Shown here piece by piece: positions 7,725 to 16,781 of a stretch of DNA of 35,302 nucleotides. The notes beneath the pieces are model-generated. The model ran no database searches, was not told the DNA's origin, and saw only the letters and a list, made by a program, of their open reading frames with translations. Origin of the DNA: Flavobacteriaceae bacterium (GTDB lineage Bacteria; Bacteroidota; Bacteroidia; Flavobacteriales; Flavobacteriaceae). The stretch is taken from assembly GCA_023257625.1 (NCBI GenBank), contig JALRBW010000034.1, positions 1 through 35,302 on the forward strand, written 5' to 3'. Each line of letters opens with the position of its first letter. Within the stretch, counting starts at the first letter, position 1. The position numbers were made by a program, and so were the translations under genes.

Positions 7725-8460
7725 TAGTGTTTTTGATTGCTTTTGTCAAGGTGGAATAGATTTTCTTTAAATCTTCGTTTTGTATCCAATCAAGGTGTTT
7801 AGAAATAGTATTTTCATCTTTCCTTACTGCGGGCCCAGTTTGTGCTTTATTTGGATTTAAGGTTTGAACTTTTTCAGCAGTTTCTAGGATAAGTGGTTTT
7901 AAAAGATCAAAAGATAAATCGTGCGATTTACATAATTGTTCCGCTTGTGTATATAGATGATTGGTAAAATTATTAACTAAAACTGCGGCTAAATGAAGCG
8001 TAATACGCTTTGAAGAGTCTATCTTAAAAGGCCTTGCCTTTAGATATTGAGCCAGAGTTTCTAAGGTATGTAAATCTTCTTTTTTTCTTGTTTCAATACA
8101 AACAGGTAAGTCTGTAAATGAAACAGATCGAGTGCTTGAAAAACTTTGTAATGGATAAAATACTCCGCTGTTTTTTTGGATCATAATATCTATTGAAGAT
8201 GCTCCTGATGTGTGTACTACAAAGGCTTTTTCAGAAATTTGTCTCGCTACTGAGGCAATAGCATGGTCAGGAACAGCAATTATACAGAGAACACCATTAG
8301 GTATATCATTTAAATTGGAAGTTATTGGAACTCCTTCTTCTGTTGTGCTCTTTAGAGACTTGTTTTGATGCCAAAGCACCAATTCAATTTCCGGATGGAT
8401 AACGAATTCACGATATAAATGGATTCCCAAATTTCCGGCTCCAACTAATGAAATTTTCAT
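7714..8460 (-). CDS. Rossmann-like and DUF2520 domain protein
   Basis: This 248-residue protein begins with a dinucleotide-binding fold (MKISLVGAGNLGIHL; GxGxxG at about residues 7-12) and continues with VLCIIAVPDHAIASVARQI. A helical DUF2520 C-terminal domain (from about residue 120) includes LHLAAVLVNNFTNHLYTQAE. The layout resembles pyrroline-5-carboxylate or ketopantoate reductases, but the true substrate is not established. It is the first gene of the operon running to the symporter. An exact -7 box lies only a few bases before its ATG. Confidence 0.85.
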   Translation of the reverse strand: MKISLVGAGNLGIHLYREFVIHPEIELVLWHQNKSLKSTTEEGVPITSNLNDIPNGVLCIIAVPDHAIASVARQISEKAFVVHTSGASSIDIMIQKNSGVFYPLQSFSSTRSVSFTDLPVCIETRKKEDLHTLETLAQYLKARPFKIDSSKRITLHLAAVLVNNFTNHLYTQAEQLCKSHDLSFDLLKPLILETAEKVQTLNPNKAQTGPAVRKDENTISKHLDWIQNEDLKKIYSTLTKAIKNTNGN

Positions 8461-8468
8461 AGACTATC

Positions 8469-8496
8469 CAAAATTACAAAATCCCTTGGGGAGCAA
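8469..8496 (-). promoter_or_regulatory. Candidate promoter of the DUF2520-kdsC-maf operon
   Basis: On the minus strand, TTG (8496-8494) is followed after 17 bases by TAATTTTG (8476-8469), an exact TAnnTTTG box. The start codon at 8460 is only 8 bases further on, so the transcript would be leaderless or nearly so. Confidence 0.4.
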
Positions 8497-8585
8497 ATGA
8501 AAAATAATTCAAAAGTTAAATCAGTAAAGCTACAACGTAATTAATGTTAAATTAAATTATATTTATTGACCCAAATCTTAACATT

Positions 8586-8870
8586 ATGAATTTCTATAGC
8601 AAACTACAACAATATTATCTCAGTAAATTTTATTTGATTTTTCCTGCTGCCATGATTATATTGGCCTGTATGGGAGCCTTTGTCACCTATTTTGTCACGC
8701 AAAACAAAATGAGTCCATTAAACTTTACTTTTTTGTTTTTGAGTGTCTTAGGAGCCATGACTTACCTAGCCGCAATTTTAAGTCAAGCCCCAAGGAAAAC
8801 AACTTTCAACTTTTTTGTCTTCGGTTTTGTTTTAGAAATCCTTCTATTGATTTGGGTTATGATATTTTAA
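8586..8870 (+). CDS. Small membrane protein, about three helices
   Basis: This 94-residue protein has three hydrophobic spans: about 15-38 (FYLIFPAAMIILACMGAFVTYF), 46-65 (NFTFLFLSVLGAMTYLAA) and 74-94 (NFFVFGFVLEILLLIWVMIF). The linkers are short and basic or polar (SQAPRKTT). There is no signal peptide cleavage pattern and no known domain. It lies 57 bases upstream of the ccsBA gene on the same strand, but a separate -7 box lies in between. A weak TATATTTA element at 8558-8565 could be its own promoter. Function unknown; proximity suggests, but does not prove, a link to cytochrome c biogenesis. Confidence 0.65.
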   Translation: MNFYSKLQQYYLSKFYLIFPAAMIILACMGAFVTYFVTQNKMSPLNFTFLFLSVLGAMTYLAAILSQAPRKTTFNFFVFGFVLEILLLIWVMIF

Positions 8871-8893
8871 CAGCTACTTTCTTTTATTAGCTA

Positions 8894-8901
8894 TATATTT
8901 G
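8894..8901 (+). promoter_or_regulatory. -7 box upstream of ccsBA
   Basis: TATATTTG matches TAnnTTTG exactly and ends 26 bases before the ATG at 8928. No TTG is found at the proper distance upstream, so only half of the promoter is seen. Confidence 0.4.
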
Positions 8902-8927
8902 CACCTTGAAAACGTTGCTGATTTTTG

Positions 8928-11900
8928 ATGAAAGATTTTTTGAATAAAGTACTTTTTTCCACCCGATTTACTGCCCTTCTTTTTGTTTCCTTCGCTACTG
9001 CAATGGCCTTTGGGACATTTATTGAAAGCTGGTATTCTACCGATACAGCAAAAATATGGATCTACAATGCTTGGTGGTTTGAATTGTTAATGGTGCTCAT
9101 GTCAGTCAATTTTGCGGGTAATATTTTTAAATATCGTTTACTTCAAAAAGAGAAATGGGCTGTTTTGCTTTTGCATCTTTCTTTTTTATTAATTCTATTG
9201 GGAGCCTTTATTACTCGATATATCGGTTATGAAGGTGTAATGCCGATCCGTGAAGGTGAAGCAACCCAATTTTTTCTTTCAGAAAAAACCTACCTCACTT
9301 TATATGTGGATGGTGAAATTGACGGAACACCAAGAAGAAAAAAATTAGAGGATGAAGTATTATTTTCGGAACATATCAACAATACCTTTCAATGGAAAAA
9401 TGACTTTAATGGTCAAGAATTTACTCTTTCCTATATTGATTTTATTGAAGGAGCAACAGAAGGGCTAGTGTTGGATGAAAATGGGGACCGATATATAAAA
9501 ATTGTAGAAGCTGGAGATGGAAATCGACACGATCATTTTTTAAAAGAAGGAGAAATTGCAAACATTCACAATATACTTTTTACTCTAAATCGTCCTCAAG
9601 ATGGGGCAATAAATATTCGACTTAATGATGGAAAATATACTATAGAATCTCCCTTCTCAGGAAATTATATGCGAATGGCAGATCAATTTCAAGGCATCTT
9701 AACAGCTAATGAAATAGTACCCTTAGAATTGCGATCACTTTATACTTTACCCAATTTCCAATTTGTAATTCCAGAACCGGCTTTACGTGGTCGTTTTGAT
9801 ATCTTAAAAGCAGATCCCCAATCGGGTGCACAACAAAATGCTTTACTTCTTAATATTTCGAGTTTAGGCGAAACTTCAAAAGTTATCCTACTTGGTGGTA
9901 AAGGTTTTACAGCTGATCCAAAGAAAGTATCCGTTGGTGGTTTAGATTTCTATCTTCAATATGGTTCGCTACCATTAGAATTGCCTTTTTCAATTCGTTT
10001 AAACGATTTTATTGCAGAAAAATACCCTGGTACTGAGAAAAGTTATGCCTCTTTTATGAGTAAAATTAATGTAGAAGAAGAAGAAGATTCTTTTGATTAC
10101 GATATCTATATGAACCATATTTTGGATCACAGAGGATATCGATTTTTTCAAGCATCTTTTGATCCAGATGAGAAGGGTACAATTTTGTCTGTAAATCATG
10201 ATTGGTGGGGAACATGGATAACTTACATTGGATATTTTTTATTGTACCTGAGCATGATTGGTATATTCTTTATTGGTAAAACTCGTTTTAAAGAATTGGC
10301 TAAAACATTGGATAAAATTCAAATTCAAAAAAAGAAATTAGCCCTAATCATTTTATTGTTTAGCTCAACTATAATTCATGGTCAACTTCTAGAAGAGCCT
10401 CATATTAAAACAATAAATTTTGATTCCATTATTCAAGCAGACGCATTTAGCAAAGAGCATGCTGAAAAGTTTGGATCATTAATTATTCAGGACGCTGGGG
10501 GGAGAATGAAACCTGCAAATACGTTTTCTTCAGAATTATTGCGAAAGGTTAGTAAAAGTGATACATATAATGGTTTGAATGCAGATCAAGTGTTACTATC
10601 TATTCTTAATAGTCCAGTAGTTTGGTATAATGTGCCTATAATATATTTAAAAAGAGGAAATGATAGTATCCGGAATTTAATTGGTGTTCCTAAAACAGCT
10701 AAATACGCTTCTTTACTTTCCTTTTTTGATAAAGAAGGAAATTACAAATTAGCATCTCAACTTGAAGATTCTTATCGTGCTGCAGTTCCCAATCAATTTC
10801 AAAAAGACTTTATTGAATTAGATCGAAGAGTCAATTTATTTTATGCAGCGCTTGAAGGAAAAATCATGCGTATTTTTCCTATTCCTAATGACATAAACAA
10901 AACTTGGGTGTCTTATCCTGAATTAAATGAAAACCGTTTTCAAGGTCAAGATTCGCTTTATGTTCATAATATTTTACCGTTGTATTTTCAGTCATTGCGT
11001 TTAGCAAATCAAGATGGAAATTATGAGCAAGCAGAAAATCTACTTGAAAGTGTTCATGGATTTCAAAAGAAATATGGAAGTTCAGTCTTGCCTGAAAATG
11101 AAAAAGTGAAAGCAGAAATGCTCTACAACAAATACGACATTTTTAAGCGTCTTTATAGCGGTTATATTTATGTAGGAACGCTATTCTTTTTGCTATTGAT
11201 ATTTCAAATTTTTTACAATACCAAGGGCATTAAAGTATTAGTGATTGGATTTAGGGGAATACTACTCTTATTATTTATACTTCATACTTTAGGATTAATT
11301 GCACGTTGGTATATTTCAGGACACGCTCCTTGGAGTGATGCTTATGAATCTATGATTTATGTGGCTTGGGCAACTCAGTTTTTTGGATTAGTATTTGGAA
11401 GAAAATCGGATCTAACTATGGCTTCAACGGCATTTATAGCAGGAATGATTTTAATGATTGCCCACTGGAATTGGATGGATCCTGCTATTGCAAATCTAGT
11501 TCCAGTATTAGATAGTTATTGGTTGATGATACACGTCGCTGTAATTGTTGGAAGTTATGGTCCTTTTGCTTTAGGTATGATTATTGGCGGAGTAGCCCTT
11601 TTATTAATGATTCTCTCTTCTGAGGCAAATAAAGAAAGAATTCAACTGCAGATCAAAGAGTTAACTGTAATTAATGAATTGGCTTTAACAGTTGGGCTCA
11701 TAATGCTAACCATAGGAAATTTTCTTGGGGGTATGTGGGCTAATGAAAGTTGGGGTCGATATTGGGGTTGGGATCCAAAAGAAACTTGGGCATTGATTAG
11801 TATTATGGTATATGCTTTTGTGATTCATATGCGATTAATTCCTGGCATGCGAAGTCCTTGGCTTTTTAATTTAATGAGTATAATTGCCTTTGCGAGTATT

Positions 11901-12059
11901 TTAATGACATATTTTGGAGTTAATTTTTACCTTGTAGGATTACATTCCTACGCTAGTGGAGATAAAATAATTACCCCAAACTTTGTGTATTATGCCCTTG
12001 TTTTTGTTTCAATTCTAGGTATAACCTCTTATTTTAGAGCAAAACGATTATTTCGTTAA
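8928..12059 (+). CDS. Fused ResB-CcsA (CcsBA) cytochrome c heme-attachment protein
   Basis: The 1043-residue protein joins both halves of the System II cytochrome c synthase. The N-terminal ResB/CcsB-like part has membrane helices near residues 13-110, a large extracytoplasmic domain, and a closing helix near 430-455 (TWITYIGYFLLYLSMIGIFF). The C-terminal CcsA part has several helices from about 740 on, with a histidine segment (RWYISGHAPWSDAYESM) and the heme-binding WWD motif WGRYWGWDPKETWAL near 940-955. It moves heme across the inner membrane and attaches it to CxxCH of apocytochromes c. ATG 8928 is preferred over the TTG one codon upstream. Downstream genes are unrelated. Such fusions also occur in epsilonproteobacteria. 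Confidence 0.92.
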   Translation: MKDFLNKVLFSTRFTALLFVSFATAMAFGTFIESWYSTDTAKIWIYNAWWFELLMVLMSVNFAGNIFKYRLLQKEKWAVLLLHLSFLLILLGAFITRYIGYEGVMPIREGEATQFFLSEKTYLTLYVDGEIDGTPRRKKLEDEVLFSEHINNTFQWKNDFNGQEFTLSYIDFIEGATEGLVLDENGDRYIKIVEAGDGNRHDHFLKEGEIANIHNILFTLNRPQDGAINIRLNDGKYTIESPFSGNYMRMADQFQGILTANEIVPLELRSLYTLPNFQFVIPEPALRGRFDILKADPQSGAQQNALLLNISSLGETSKVILLGGKGFTADPKKVSVGGLDFYLQYGSLPLELPFSIRLNDFIAEKYPGTEKSYASFMSKINVEEEEDSFDYDIYMNHILDHRGYRFFQASFDPDEKGTILSVNHDWWGTWITYIGYFLLYLSMIGIFFIGKTRFKELAKTLDKIQIQKKKLALIILLFSSTIIHGQLLEEPHIKTINFDSIIQADAFSKEHAEKFGSLIIQDAGGRMKPANTFSSELLRKVSKSDTYNGLNADQVLLSILNSPVVWYNVPIIYLKRGNDSIRNLIGVPKTAKYASLLSFFDKEGNYKLASQLEDSYRAAVPNQFQKDFIELDRRVNLFYAALEGKIMRIFPIPNDINKTWVSYPELNENRFQGQDSLYVHNILPLYFQSLRLANQDGNYEQAENLLESVHGFQKKYGSSVLPENEKVKAEMLYNKYDIFKRLYSGYIYVGTLFFLLLIFQIFYNTKGIKVLVIGFRGILLLLFILHTLGLIARWYISGHAPWSDAYESMIYVAWATQFFGLVFGRKSDLTMASTAFIAGMILMIAHWNWMDPAIANLVPVLDSYWLMIHVAVIVGSYGPFALGMIIGGVALLLMILSSEANKERIQLQIKELTVINELALTVGLIMLTIGNFLGGMWANESWGRYWGWDPKETWALISIMVYAFVIHMRLIPGMRSPWLFNLMSIIAFASILMTYFGVNFYLVGLHSYASGDKIITPNFVYYALVFVSILGITSYFRAKRLFR

Positions 12060-12108
12060 TTATGGCATACTTGTTGTATAATTAAATTCAAATAAAAATT
12101 CAATTTTG

Positions 12109-12546
12109 ATGAAAGCCCCTCTTTATATACTCATTTTATTATTAACTTTTGGGTGTGAAAAATCTAATGAATTAATTCCTTTAGATTCGATATTGTTGAA
12201 TCAAAAGAAATGGGAAGAGTTTAATTTTAAAAATTATTCCTTTACCCTACAAATTTCATGCTTTTGTTTTGTCGACTACACACTCCCTAAAACAATAGAA
12301 GTTAAAGATAACAAAGTGGTAAAAGTGGAAGGGATTCCATTCGAGGAATTAAATGATGCTACGTATCGTACAGTTGATGAATTTTTTGATTACATAAAAG
12401 ATCGTCAAAAAGAAAGCCCCATTGTTGAAACACTTGAGTTTGATAAATCGTATGGCTTTCCAACTTACATTTATTTTGATATCAGTGAAATGATTGCTGA
12501 CGAAGAAATTGGATTTACTCTTAGTAATTTCATTCCAAGTAAATAA
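12109..12546 (+). CDS. DUF6174-like lipoprotein
   Basis: This 145-residue protein has a lipoprotein signal ending LLLTFGC with lipidated Cys16. The mature part shows WEEFNFKNYSFTLQISCFCF, then VEVKD-type strand IEVKDNKVVKVEG, then a DEFFDYIKDR helix and FDKSYGFPTYIYFD. This order (W..Y, C-x-C, valine-rich strand, GYP/GFP followed by D) matches what I know of the DUF6174 family. The role is unknown. ATG 12109 is used; a TTG lies just upstream. No promoter with the -7 consensus was seen, so read-through from ccsBA 49 bases upstream is possible. Confidence 0.65.
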   Translation: MKAPLYILILLLTFGCEKSNELIPLDSILLNQKKWEEFNFKNYSFTLQISCFCFVDYTLPKTIEVKDNKVVKVEGIPFEELNDATYRTVDEFFDYIKDRQKESPIVETLEFDKSYGFPTYIYFDISEMIADEEIGFTLSNFIPSK

Positions 12547-12582
12547 AGGGTATTGATATTTTGAATAGCATTTTTCTGATAA

Positions 12583-12612
12583 TTGTTTATTTCTAGCTTA
12601 TGCTTAGTTTTT
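12583..12612 (+). promoter_or_regulatory. Possible promoter of the 67-aa membrane protein gene
   Basis: TTG at 12583-12585 is followed after 19 bases by TAGTTTTT (12605-12612), one mismatch from TAnnTTTG. It would leave a leader of about 65 bases. Matches of this quality occur by chance in AT-rich DNA. Confidence 0.3.
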
Positions 12613-12683
12613 CGGAATTAAAAAAGGCTAAAATATTTTCATTAAAAAAAACAACTTTTTAAATTGAACCTTAAAAAAAATAT

Positions 12684-12887
12684 ATGAAAAGGAAATGGTT
12701 GTTATACTCCTTTGGAGGTATGTTGTTATTGGGCTTTGGATTATCACTTTTAGGGGAAGCTATTATTTTAAAATCTAAAGATGATTTTAATTTTTTTTAT
12801 TTGGGAACAGGTGCATTAGTTACGTTTAATGCAGGTATTGGAATTATTGGAGAGGCAATTGTGTTAAAAATAAAGTTAGGGATTTAA
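12684..12887 (+). CDS. Two-helix mini membrane protein with an internal repeat
   Basis: This 67-residue protein consists of two hydrophobic segments with a near-duplicate motif: GLSLLGEAIILKSK at about residues 19-32 and GIGIIGEAIVLKIK at about 51-64. Each is a glycine-rich helix ending in GEAI-h-LK. A short DDFNFFYLGTG linker lies between. The pattern suggests duplication of a half-unit of about 32 residues. No known family is recognised. The stop codon is one base from the stop of the convergent TerB-like gene. Confidence 0.6.
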   Translation: MKRKWLLYSFGGMLLLGFGLSLLGEAIILKSKDDFNFFYLGTGALVTFNAGIGIIGEAIVLKIKLGI

Positions 12888-12888
12888 T

Positions 12889-13311
12889 CTATTTGTGAAA
12901 TTCAGCTATGAATGTTTCAATGTTTGTTCCCTGTTCAATAAGACGAAAAGCTTTCTCAATTATAGTTTCAGACTTTGCAGTTGGAAAACCTAATCCCACT
13001 ACTAATCTAGTCATAAGCTTACGCTCGGCTTGATCAGCAATGTGATCAGCAAATACCATTCTAGAAAGATCATACAAACGTTCTAAACGATGTTGTTCGG
13101 AATGTGGTGGATTTATTGGATAATCGTTAATGTTGTTTTTTATAGTCTCCACTTCATCATCTTCTATTTCTAAATTTATTGCTAATCGATTGATGAAGGC
13201 CTCTTCCTCGTTACTTATTATCCCATCTGATAATGCTACCCTTACTATTGCAGCAAAATGATCACGATTACGTTGTTTAAATCCAGAAGAATAGAGGTCA
13301 GAAATTGACAT
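12889..13311 (-). CDS. TerB-like protein
   Basis: This all-helical acidic protein of 140 aa shows the TerB-like pattern: an EF-hand-like acidic turn AALSDGIISNEEEAF-type segment (VALSDGIISNEEEAFINRL), then IEDDEVETIKNNI, then MVFADHIADQAERKLMTRL near the C-terminal half. Relatives are called 'TerB family tellurite resistance protein', but most are uncharacterised and tellurite resistance need not follow. The start MSISDLYSS at 13311 is chosen because an exact -7 box (13334-13327) would place the transcription start downstream of the alternative ATG at 13329. It is divergent from the arginase-family gene. Confidence 0.72.
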   Translation of the reverse strand: MSISDLYSSGFKQRNRDHFAAIVRVALSDGIISNEEEAFINRLAINLEIEDDEVETIKNNINDYPINPPHSEQHRLERLYDLSRMVFADHIADQAERKLMTRLVVGLGFPTAKSETIIEKAFRLIEQGTNIETFIAEFHK

Positions 13312-13326
13312 AATAAAATGTTTTTC

Positions 13327-13334
13327 CAAAGATA
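13327..13334 (-). promoter_or_regulatory. -7 box of the TerB-like gene
   Basis: The minus strand reads TATCTTTG, an exact TAnnTTTG, 15 bases before the ATG at 13311. No TTG was found at the expected upstream spacing. The box argues for the shorter start of the gene. Confidence 0.4.
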
Positions 13335-13388
13335 AAAAAATGGATTGGGCTAGGGTTTAATTTTGATTGTATTTTTATATGTTTATGA

Positions 13389-14339
13389 ATGATGAATGCA
13401 CCATTAAAAATAATTAAAAATCGATCTGACATTGGGGCGGGTACCCGAGGCTCAGATTTAGGAATTGATGCCCTTGAAATAGCTGCAATAAATAAAAACA
13501 GTGATTTTTTTAATAGACATCCCTTTTTAGATGTTGAAACGCATAATGAAACCATTTACAACAAAGTACAAAATACGACTGCAAAACGTATCCATTTTGT
13601 TGCAGCGCAATGTGAACGTTTAAAAAATTCGATTGTGACTACATTACAATCCGATTTTTTTCCACTTATTCTTTCTGGGGATCATTCTTCTGCACTTGGA
13701 TCAATAGCGGGGATCAAAACCTATGCACCCTCAAAAAAAATAGGCGTTATTTGGATTGATGCCCATGCCGATATTCATTCTCCATATAGCACTCCCTCAG
13801 GAAATATACATGGTATGCCCTTAGGAGCTGCTTTAGGACAAGATCATCTCGACTTAAAAATTAATGATGTAAGTAAGGAAACCCTATCCGATTGGGAGCA
13901 AATGAAGCAAATGGGCGGGGTATGCCCTATGCTTCGGCCAGAACATTTGGTTTATTTTGGGGTTCGGGATACAGAGCCTCAAGAAGAAGCGATTTTAGAA
14001 CGATTGAAAATAAAAAATTACAAAGTTCATGAAGTACGGCACCGAGGAATCGATTTGTGTGTTCAAGAGGCCCTAACGCGGCTTGTTGATGTTGATCTTA
14101 TTTACCTGGCTTTTGACGTTGACGCATTGGATTGTGATTTAATTTCAAAAGGAACCGGGACACCTGTATCCAAAGGCTTTGATCCTTTGGAAGTAATCAA
14201 ACTACTTCAAGGCTTTTTGGCAAGCCAAAAAGTTGTGGCCTTAGAACTTTGTGAAATTAACCCGCTTCTTGACGAAAAAGGAAACCGAATGGCCGAATGC
14301 GCATTTGAAATAGTAAATTCATTATTTTCATCCTCTTAA
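13389..14339 (+). CDS. Arginase/ureohydrolase family protein
   Basis: This 316-residue enzyme carries the binuclear manganese site of the ureohydrolase fold: SGDHSS (His99), IDAHADIHS (Asp124, His126, Asp128) and FDVDALDCD (Asp243, Asp245). It also has GTGTPVSKGF and a C-terminal ELCEINPLLD. The family hydrolyses guanidino compounds (arginine, agmatine, formimidoylglutamate). The length and the DVDxxDCD variant fit flavobacterial arginases in my knowledge, but substrate cannot be set from motifs alone. ATGs at 13389 and 13392 are both possible starts. No arginine-pathway gene is adjacent. Its stop is 2 bases from that of the convergent metalloprotease. Confidence 0.85.
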   Translation: MMNAPLKIIKNRSDIGAGTRGSDLGIDALEIAAINKNSDFFNRHPFLDVETHNETIYNKVQNTTAKRIHFVAAQCERLKNSIVTTLQSDFFPLILSGDHSSALGSIAGIKTYAPSKKIGVIWIDAHADIHSPYSTPSGNIHGMPLGAALGQDHLDLKINDVSKETLSDWEQMKQMGGVCPMLRPEHLVYFGVRDTEPQEEAILERLKIKNYKVHEVRHRGIDLCVQEALTRLVDVDLIYLAFDVDALDCDLISKGTGTPVSKGFDPLEVIKLLQGFLASQKVVALELCEINPLLDEKGNRMAECAFEIVNSLFSSS

Positions 14340-14341
14340 CA

Positions 14342-16684
14342 TTACTTCATTGCGGTAAGGGTATAGAGGTAATTAAAATGATTTTTTAATCCTTGATTCG
14401 CTGAACTACGTCTTTTTTTTGACAAAAGATGAATCTCTTTCTTTAGTCCCATCAATTGCGATTGTATTCTTGGATTTAGTTTTTCATCTATCAATAACTC
14501 ATCAATTCTTCTTGCAAAATGAATTTGAAGCGCTTGTTGAGAATCGTCGGGAGTTTTCCCTTTTTCGAAAAGGGTACTTTTTAATAATGATAAAAGCTCG
14601 TCAGGATGAAGTCCTTCTCCTTTTAAGGTAGCGTGGGTAGATAACATAATATTCAGGTTGTTTCTACTCAATATTCTTTCTAATGCACTACGCTGTAAAT
14701 TTTGCAGTAAAGGAAGACCGCCTTCATTTTTAAAATTAGAAAGTAAATCAGGAGTTAACAACCAGTCTTGGGTAGTCCATAAATGCTGTTCTAAAAAGTG
14801 AAGGGCTCTGCGTTGTTCGGCAGCTGAAACATTTTGATAGGGAATATTTGACTGTCCTTTATTCATAAGAGTTTCGTGCACTCCACCCACTAATCGAATA
14901 ACGTGGTTCAGGTACCTTCTATACACCCCAATCATTTCATTGTATAATTCCTCTAGGTCTGCATAAGACTGTCCATCAGGAGTAGTCCACTCATCTAGGT
15001 GTGTAGCCACCACTCTTAAATTTTTTAGTCCGTAGGCACTAGCTTCTACTGGATCATCACCAATATTTTCGGTTTGTGTATCCGGATCTAAACCGTTATA
15101 ACCAAACATATAAAGGGGATTCATGCTTTTTTCATCAACCATTTTTTTCAAGGAAACTTTTTCAGTTTCTGAAGTTTCTTTTGGAAAATAACGATATCCC
15201 CATTCTATAGCATAATCATCATAAGGCCCCAATTGGCGTACAAAAAGTATGTTCTCATCTCCAGGTTGGGCAATGTAATTATAGCGTGCATAATCCATAA
15301 TAGTGGTAGCAATACCCATTTTCTGTGTAAAATTACCTGACCGTAAAGAATCGACAGGATAGGCTGAACTCGCTTTCATATTGTGTGGTAATCCAAGGGC
15401 ATGTCCTATTTCATGGGAAATTACCCGTCGCATCATTTCTCCAATTTCCTCTTCAGGAGTATTCAATGTTCTTGCTTTTGGATTTGCTGCTCCTGTTTCT
15501 AAAAGATACCGGTTGCGGTATGAACGTAAATGGTTGTGATACCAAATTATATCGCTTTCAATTATTTCACCACTTCTAGGATCCGAAACACTAGGTCCAG
15601 TTGCATTTCTTGTTGTTGAGGCTACATAGCGAACAGTAGAATAGCGAATATCTTCTGGACTAAATTCAGGATCTTCTTCTTTAGAGGGAGGATCTTTAGC
15701 AATAATCGCATTTTTAAATCCAGCTTTTTCAAATACTTCTGCCCAATCTTCAATCCCCTGTTTAAAATAGGGCCTCCATTTTAATGGTGTAGCCGGGTCT
15801 AAGTAATAAACAATAGGTTTTAAAGGCTCAACCAATTCTCCTCGGGCATAGGCTTCCTCATCTTTAGGTTCAAGTTTCCATCGACGAATAATTTCAACTT
15901 CATCAGATTTTAATGCATCAGAGCTATAGTTGTATTTTTTAAAAGTAAACCATCCCACTCTTGGATCTGCATAACGCACCTGCATGGGTTTTTCTGGTAG
16001 AATTATTATGGAATGATTAATTTGAAAACTCATGCTCTTAGAAGTATTACTCCTTGGTGCATCGTTTACATTAAATGTAAGCGTGTGTCTTATTTCAGTA
16101 TTTTGAGGATAGGTTTGGGCGTAATCTATAAAGCTGCGTTTGGAATCAACTCCCCCTATTCCATATTCTTTTTTAATACTATTTTGGATAATGTTGAATC
16201 CAGGTGAGTCATTTTGAAAATAAGAACTGACATCAATTAAATAACGATTTTCATCATTATTTTTTATTGGAAATGCAGCTAATATGGGAGGAAAGTTATT
16301 TTGAGCCACACTTAATGCAATAGGATCATCTTCATTAGCAAAATTTACATGACTTTGCTGTGTGATTAAAATTTGATTTTCTTTCTTTTGAAAATGTATC
16401 ATTTGTTGTGCCGCTTTTGATCCAGCATTTATGTAGGCTTGATAATTTGAAGGAAGTTGAACAAATCGGGTAACCATTAATAAGTCTTTTCCTAATAGCG
16501 AGTCAGGTATTTCAAACCACAATTCATTTTCTTCAAAATAAGTAGTTATCAAACCAACCTTTTGTATTTTATTTTTAATTAGAGAATCTAAAGGCTTTAA
16601 TTTATCCTTTACTCCTTTACTAGGCTGAGCTAAGACAAAGCTCATTGTTAAAAGAGCAAATAAAAATGTTTTTTGTAATCCCAT
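14342..16684 (-). CDS. Exported zinc-dependent metalloprotease (DUF5117/DUF4953 type)
   Basis: The 780-residue protein starts with a Sec signal (MGLQKTFLFALLTMSFVLAQ). The extended zinc-binding motif HEIGHALGLPHN (His424, Glu425, His428, His434) defines a metzincin-like protease. The N-terminal half, with GKDLLMVTRFVQLP and FVLPEKPM-type strands (IIILPEKPMQVRYADPRVG), is the DUF5118/DUF5117 region typical of the Bacteroidota 'zinc-dependent metalloprotease' family; the C-terminal third is helical. It should act outside the cytoplasm, probably on peptides or proteins, but substrates are unknown. Family members are often slightly longer. It stands alone, divergent from the propeller protein gene by 97 bases. 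Confidence 0.88.
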   Translation of the reverse strand: MGLQKTFLFALLTMSFVLAQPSKGVKDKLKPLDSLIKNKIQKVGLITTYFEENELWFEIPDSLLGKDLLMVTRFVQLPSNYQAYINAGSKAAQQMIHFQKKENQILITQQSHVNFANEDDPIALSVAQNNFPPILAAFPIKNNDENRYLIDVSSYFQNDSPGFNIIQNSIKKEYGIGGVDSKRSFIDYAQTYPQNTEIRHTLTFNVNDAPRSNTSKSMSFQINHSIIILPEKPMQVRYADPRVGWFTFKKYNYSSDALKSDEVEIIRRWKLEPKDEEAYARGELVEPLKPIVYYLDPATPLKWRPYFKQGIEDWAEVFEKAGFKNAIIAKDPPSKEEDPEFSPEDIRYSTVRYVASTTRNATGPSVSDPRSGEIIESDIIWYHNHLRSYRNRYLLETGAANPKARTLNTPEEEIGEMMRRVISHEIGHALGLPHNMKASSAYPVDSLRSGNFTQKMGIATTIMDYARYNYIAQPGDENILFVRQLGPYDDYAIEWGYRYFPKETSETEKVSLKKMVDEKSMNPLYMFGYNGLDPDTQTENIGDDPVEASAYGLKNLRVVATHLDEWTTPDGQSYADLEELYNEMIGVYRRYLNHVIRLVGGVHETLMNKGQSNIPYQNVSAAEQRRALHFLEQHLWTTQDWLLTPDLLSNFKNEGGLPLLQNLQRSALERILSRNNLNIMLSTHATLKGEGLHPDELLSLLKSTLFEKGKTPDDSQQALQIHFARRIDELLIDEKLNPRIQSQLMGLKKEIHLLSKKRRSSANQGLKNHFNYLYTLTAMK

Positions 16685-16781
16685 GTTTGTGTGTTTTAAA
16701 AATGCAATATCTTAAAAATATAAACGACTAACCACAAGTGTGTTTAAATAAAATGTATTTTGGTATTTTAAATTAAAAATC

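Noticed and set aside
12547-12683. A/T-rich gap that might hide a small RNA
   Set aside because: Homopolymer runs and one weak promoter match are present, but no stable hairpin or terminator could be drawn.
12889-13311. TerB-like gene as part of a tellurite resistance or ter stress operon
   Set aside because: No other ter genes (terC, terD, terZ) are nearby, so only the fold-level name is justified.
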